This document shows positions 27,801-28,927 of a stretch of DNA of 28,927 nt, piece by piece (the first letter of the stretch is position 1; every line of letters begins with the position of its first letter). The position numbers were made by a program, and so were the translations under genes. The notes beneath the pieces were generated by a model. The model was not told the origin of the DNA. It made no database searches and saw nothing but the letters and a program-made list of their open reading frames with translations. This DNA comes from Bacteroidota bacterium. Its GTDB lineage: Bacteria > Bacteroidota > Bacteroidia > B-17B0 > B-17BO. The stretch is from positions 1-28,927 of the forward strand of contig JANXRU010000347.1 in assembly GCA_025356715.1 (NCBI GenBank), given 5' to 3'.

Positions 27801-28927
27801 CGGTAACCGTAAGTCCAAATTCATTTACAACGACATGTGCAAGTCCAACCGTTCAATTAACAGCCACGACCTCGACATCAAGTGTGACGTATACTTGGAC
27901 ATCCCCAGCAACAGGATCCTTAAATAATTTAACGATAGGCAATCCGATAGCAAACGGAAGCGGTATATTTACAGTATCAGTAACAGATGCCTCTAATGGA
28001 TGTACTACAGCCGCCTCACAAGCAACGGTTGAGGTAATTGCAGATGCAGGCATTCCCGTTATTACGTTGAACTCAAACACGGCAACGATTACCTGTTCAA
28101 ATCCAACGCCAAGTGTAGCGGTAACAACCACAGCAAGCCCTGTAAGCTATAGTTGGTCACCAACCATTGGTATTGTATCAGGAACAGAAACAACAGCAAC
28201 ACCTTCGTTTAGTGCAATAGGAAGCTATAGTGTTATAGTAACCAATACAGTAAGTGGTTGTGCTACTATAGCAAATATTGTAGATGTATCGATAGATAAT
28301 ATAGCGCCAGTAATAACGTTATCATCTGCAACAAATGATGGAACGATTACTTGTTTAAACACATCTGTTATAGTAACACCAACGGTAACACCAAGCGCTA
28401 ATTTAACATACACATGGAGTGCAGGTGCAGGTATATCAACGCCAGTCAATCAATCCTCAGCGACGTTTATTGCAGCAGGCGTTTATACGTTGGCTGTGAC
28501 TAATACACTAACAGGTTGTGTGTCATCTACAGCAACACCAAGTACATTTACAGTTATTACTAATACAAACACACCAACAGTCAACATCGCTGCTATATCT
28601 GCTAATACAGTAATAGGTTGTGGAGTCAATTCAAGTGTAACGTATTCAGCAATAGCAACCACAGCAAATGGAACAGCAAGTTATTTATGGAACCCAGGAG
28701 CGGTAACAACAGCAACATATAGTGCAACCACAGCAGGAGTATATAGTGCTATAGTGATAGATGCCGTAAGCGGATGTTCAACAACCACACAATTTACAGT
28801 AACTGGAAATTCAACAGTGCCAAACTTAACTAGTAATGCATTAGTAAGTATACCTTGTGGAGCAGCAAGCACATCTTTATCGGCCAATTCAACAAACACG
28901 AATGTAAGTTATACTTGGACAGGCCCA
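18872..28927 (+). CDS. Giant Ig-like repeat surface protein, at least 3352 aa, 3' end beyond window
   Basis: The frame is open from the ATG at 18872 to the window edge; in-frame codons were checked at several points along the repeats. Signal peptide about 1-21 (KLSAQS). Residues about 25-135 look like a CUB domain (INLTSLALNTGDFVRVYQG, ITLQFQTNSDG). Residues about 140-290 form a second Cys-rich beta domain (IFCGSIENNSWIVFTA). From about 290 onward I count roughly 38 Ig-like domains of 75-83 residues, most with the LTC, Y-x-W and NGC/NSC landmarks, suggesting one disulfide per domain. The type IX sorting signal is not in view. By comparison with the first giant protein, whose last Ig-like domain matches the end of this fragment (IPCGAASTSLSANSTNTNVS), it should finish about 0.65 kb further on. 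Likely an adhesin or surface fibre. Protein-coding repeats make artificial open frames on the reverse strand, which I left out. Confidence 0.93.
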   Translation, partial: MKKHLLLFLICSSFLLNKLSAQSYIMQAATSGQTHNTCQGFIQNTTCGPFGYYCEGINRWEAFTNGGSGPIRINLTSLALNTGDFVRVYQGVGTGGALLASFTNTVTSIGNYVTSATGVITLQFQTNSDGAIGTGFVGIIGCRVAGCNGNNPASDTCITATRICDNTPYCGNTGGWYTADHENIDAADGTSIFCGSIENNSWIVFTANTSSASFGVTVAGCASGASGIQMQMYATNCTTFSAVSSCINQNSAPTSFTLNSSVALVPGADYHLMVDGFAGNFCSYTVTPLVGVKTPTFSIPSATICTGQTTTLTLNGVVAGSTYNWTASTAGAISGATTNSFVIVTATANTTYSVVINQPNGCAIDTYTQDLVVRPIPVMTSANTTTVCSGTALNFSLTANIPSTFSWIAADNPNTTGESTVAVVSNNLNNTITNTTSVVQSVTYSITPTSTLGSCAGAIQNFTVTVNPLPSLTIASTSSICLGSSLTFTGSGASTYSWTTGVSGGLSAATGSTVNATPTATGNIVYTVNATSVSGCTNTAVRTITVNSVPTANAGTGGTLTCTTTSLVLIGSGGGSYAWSGPGILAGGATASPTVNLPGTYSLIVTTSLSCSSPVSTVSVVQNTVVPIVTSSVTAVLNCTLNSVNVVATTTSTPVSYTWTGTGITSGSLTSTAAVNLPGTFSYTVLNTTNGCKAIGTQVVSQNTVVPTVSVSVNATITCAAPTATISGSATPSTCTPVWTGGVSSGATSYTATASSANVYTLTVTNPANGCTAAKTITVSPSAGLPILSTPVVSNSITCTLSTAQVTLSSLPAGNSYVWSGPGIVSGATTSVVTVSVSGTYSAVVTNTASLCSSSVTALVPLNNTPPSPTATNAATLTCTTLTVALSGGPGAGVTYQWSGPGFSGGTTSQNAIATAPGTYTLKVTSTVNSCTAIATTSVTQNITLPLPTATNAATLTCTTLTVALTGGPGAGVTYQWSGPGFSGGTTSQNAIATAPGTYTLKVTNTVNSCTAIATTSVTQNITLPLPTATNAATLSCTTLTVALSGGPGAGVTYQWSGPGFSGGTTSQNAIATAPGTYTLFVTNTVNSCTAIATTSVTQNITLPLPTAINAATLTCTTLTVALSGGPGAGVTYQWSGAGFSGGTTSQNAIATAPGTYTLFVTNTVNSCTAIATTIVNQNITVPIPTANNSATLTCSTLTVALTGGPGVGVTYQWSGPGFSGGTTSQNAIATAPGTYTLLVTNSISNCTAVATTSVTQNIVPPSPTANNGNILTCSILTATLTSTPSSGVTYQWSGPGLSGGTTSQTAFAISPGTYSLIVTNVVNSCTAIATVGVTQDIVLPVPFATNSTTLTCSTNTAALSGGPLAAGFTYQWSGPGFSGITTANNAVATSPGTYSILVTNSTNDCAVTATVAVTQNTTAPLPTASVSSTLTCTTPTVSLAGGPAAGVTYQWSGPAFSGGTTSQNAIATAPGTYTLLVTSTTNSCVATATVSVSQNTLSPVVAGANTGSLNCTVLSINASATTTTVPVSYNWSGTGITSATNISTITVNQGGVFTYTVTNTVNNCTTTNTVAVIQNTTSPTVVGANTGSLNCTVLSINASATTTASPVSYNWSGTGITSATNISTITVNQGGIFTYTVTNTANNCKTINTVAVVQNTTVPSVAGANTGSLNCTVLTINVSATTSVTPVSYNWAGTGITSATNISTITVNQPGTFTYTVTNTANTCKTTNSVAVTQNTVLPTVTMPITQSITCAAPTATLIGSATPSTCTPVWTGGSCGGAATYTALACSPNTYTLTVTNPFNGCAISGTVLVVPSVGIPVVTYSNSGSITCATTSINVVVSTTMTPVSYTWTGPSAVLGSATSSGTVVLGGTYQCVITNTLTGCASTITTVVPSNTAVTVASIAPTTTITCSTPSVVLSATPIGTYSYSWTAAAGLSGATVSNPTVTLAGTYSVVITNTVSGCVGSASIAIVSNTIVPTVTVSPSVFTITCTSPTVQLTATTSTASVAYSWTSPASGTLTGNTISNPIASGSGVFTVVVTNTVNGCVSTTSNSSLTLDVVIPTATLSVNALSITCTTPTPSVSVSTSTSSVTYSWTPSLGIASGSTTANPTFSLAGTYSAVITNTINGCSSNSISNSVVVSLNNTSLTLTMSPTQTLTCITPTTIISTTVAPNSNLSYNWNGNGVTGSTTSSVVAATSGVYTTTVINTVSGCSVTANVAITSNTTVPTVSASPNSFTTTCSTPTVQLTAITSTSSVTYSWTAPPTGALNTYTTSSPIVNGSGIFTVTVTDATNGCSTAVSQSTAEVIANVGLPIITLSSNSTTITCANPTPSVVVTTTASPVSYSWSPSIGIASGGTSANPTFSLAGTYSIVVTNTISGCSSFASLVDVILDNTIPTITLSPSQILTCTTPSTTISTIVNPSTNLSYGWNGTGVTGLTTSSVTINQPGVYTTTVLNTVNGCSVTANVSMTSNTIVPTVTVSPNAFTVTCASPTVQLAATTSTASITYNWTAPGTGSLNNSAISNPIGSGIGVFSVVVTNTVNGCISSIATSTLTVDAIIPTATLSANTLSITCTVPTPSVSVSTSTSSVTYSWSPSTGILSGSTTATPVFSLAGTYSAVVTNTVNGCSSNISSNVVTVNLNNTSLGITMSPTQTLTCITPTTIISTTVVPNINLAYSWNGTGVTGLTTSSVTVGQSGVYTTTIINTVTGCSVTANVAITANTVVPTVTLSPSSYTTTCATPTVQLTATTSTSSVTYTWTSPGTGSLNNSSVGTPVASGSGIFTVSVTDVSNGCNTAASQATVEVIADAGLPVITLSANTTTITCSSPTTSVAITTTASPVSYSWSPSTGISSGATTANPTFTLAGSYSVVVTNTVSGCATSISSNIVSVLLDNTAPTITISPSQILTCTTPTADITTTVSPSTNIGYTWFGTGVTGLTTSSVNVNQAGVYTTTVINTVNGCSVTANVTITSNTVVPTVTVSPNSFTTTCASPTVQLTATTSTSSVTYTWTSPATGSLNNLTIGNPIANGSGIFTVSVTDASNGCTTAASQATVEVIADAGIPVITLNSNTATITCSNPTPSVAVTTTASPVSYSWSPTIGIVSGTETTATPSFSAIGSYSVIVTNTVSGCATIANIVDVSIDNIAPVITLSSATNDGTITCLNTSVIVTPTVTPSANLTYTWSAGAGISTPVNQSSATFIAAGVYTLAVTNTLTGCVSSTATPSTFTVITNTNTPTVNIAAISANTVIGCGVNSSVTYSAIATTANGTASYLWNPGAVTTATYSATTAGVYSAIVIDAVSGCSTTTQFTVTGNSTVPNLTSNALVSIPCGAASTSLSANSTNTNVSYTWTGP
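21476..23375 (+). repeat. Eight tandem 237/240-bp Ig-like repeats
   Basis: Equivalent codons recur at 21482, 21719, 21956, 22193, 22430, 22667, 22904 and 23144: six intervals of exactly 237 bp and one of 240. The first four copies are nearly identical in DNA (GVTYQWSGPGFSGGTTSQNA in three of them and one Pro to Ala in the fourth); later copies diverge gradually. Confidence 0.95.
23376..24095 (+). repeat. Three tandem 240-bp Ig-like repeats
   Basis: Units with the landmark GAN-TGSLNCTVL begin at 23381, 23621 and 23861, exactly 240 bp apart. All three share NISTITVNQ. The first two are closest; synonymous differences are many while the protein is kept. Confidence 0.93.
24800..28310 (+). repeat. 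Higher-order repeat: 747-bp triplet nested in a 1494-bp six-domain unit
   Basis: A three-domain unit (X-Y-Z) begins at 24800, 25547, 26294, 27041 and 27794, giving periods of 747, 747, 747 and 753 bp. Units 1 and 3 are one subtype (NNTSL-x-x-TMSPTQTLTC in Z, STLT(L/V)D(V/A) in X). Units 2, 4 and 5 are another (SPSQILTC in Z, EVIA-(N/D)-(V/A)-G in X). The real period is therefore 1494 bp. After about 28310 the third domain of unit 5 is present but strongly diverged. Confidence 0.92.

Noticed and set aside
26389..28899. Long open frames on the minus strand opposite the second giant gene (also at 19942-20658 and 23894-24115)
   Set aside because: They are Val-, Thr- and Pro-rich reverse readings of Thr/Ser/Val-rich repeats (ACN read backwards gives GTN for Val). 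They repeat with the same period as the plus-strand domains and have no starts or signals of their own.
12752..28927. Mobile element or genomic island boundary around the giant modules
   Set aside because: No transposase, integrase, tRNA gene or flanking direct repeat is visible, and composition outside the repeats does not clearly differ.

Overview
The window looks like a chromosomal segment of a Bacteroidota organism, probably a gliding or flavobacteria-like lineage. The sequence is AT-rich. Several promoter-like sites fit the Bacteroidota consensus (a TTG box, then TAnnTTTG). One secreted protein ends in a type A and another in a type B C-terminal signal for the type IX secretion system (T9SS). 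Genus cannot be assigned from the sequence alone.

Layout. (1) Positions 1-856, minus strand: a two-gene operon of an outer-membrane beta-barrel protein followed by a YceI-like protein that runs off the left edge; stop and start overlap. (2) 977-3118: recG, the housekeeping anchor. (3) 3205-4067: a small secreted hypothetical protein and a convergent DUF1761 membrane protein that share a bidirectional terminator. (4) 4267-9487: a large secreted amidase with a CUB domain and a type A sorting signal, converging on a WG-repeat protein. (5) 9516-12492: a two-helix membrane microprotein, a secreted hypothetical protein, then a glycosyltransferase-DUF2062 fusion overlapping a pseudouridine synthase gene by 20 bases.

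(6) 12752 to the right edge (over half the window) holds two successive modules with the same plan: a small secreted protein of unknown family, then a giant cell-surface protein made of tandem Ig-like domains. The first giant is complete (1603 aa, type B sorting signal). The second is at least 3352 aa and still open at the window end. The two giants share recognisable domain cassettes. The last domain visible in the second matches the last Ig-like domain of the first, so the second probably ends within about 0.65 kb beyond the window with a PKD domain and a type B signal.

The most unusual structure is inside the second giant gene. A tandem block has a 237-bp period. A second block has a 240-bp period. 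A third block has a 747-bp three-domain unit that is itself arranged as an alternating 1494-bp six-domain higher-order repeat. This is a nested amplification pattern expected to change length by recombination. The best candidate for an undescribed system is the paired small-secreted-protein plus giant Ig-like adhesin module, present twice in tandem, with a possible alternative-hairpin leader before the first copy and a 20-codon Cys-containing mini-ORF inside the second.
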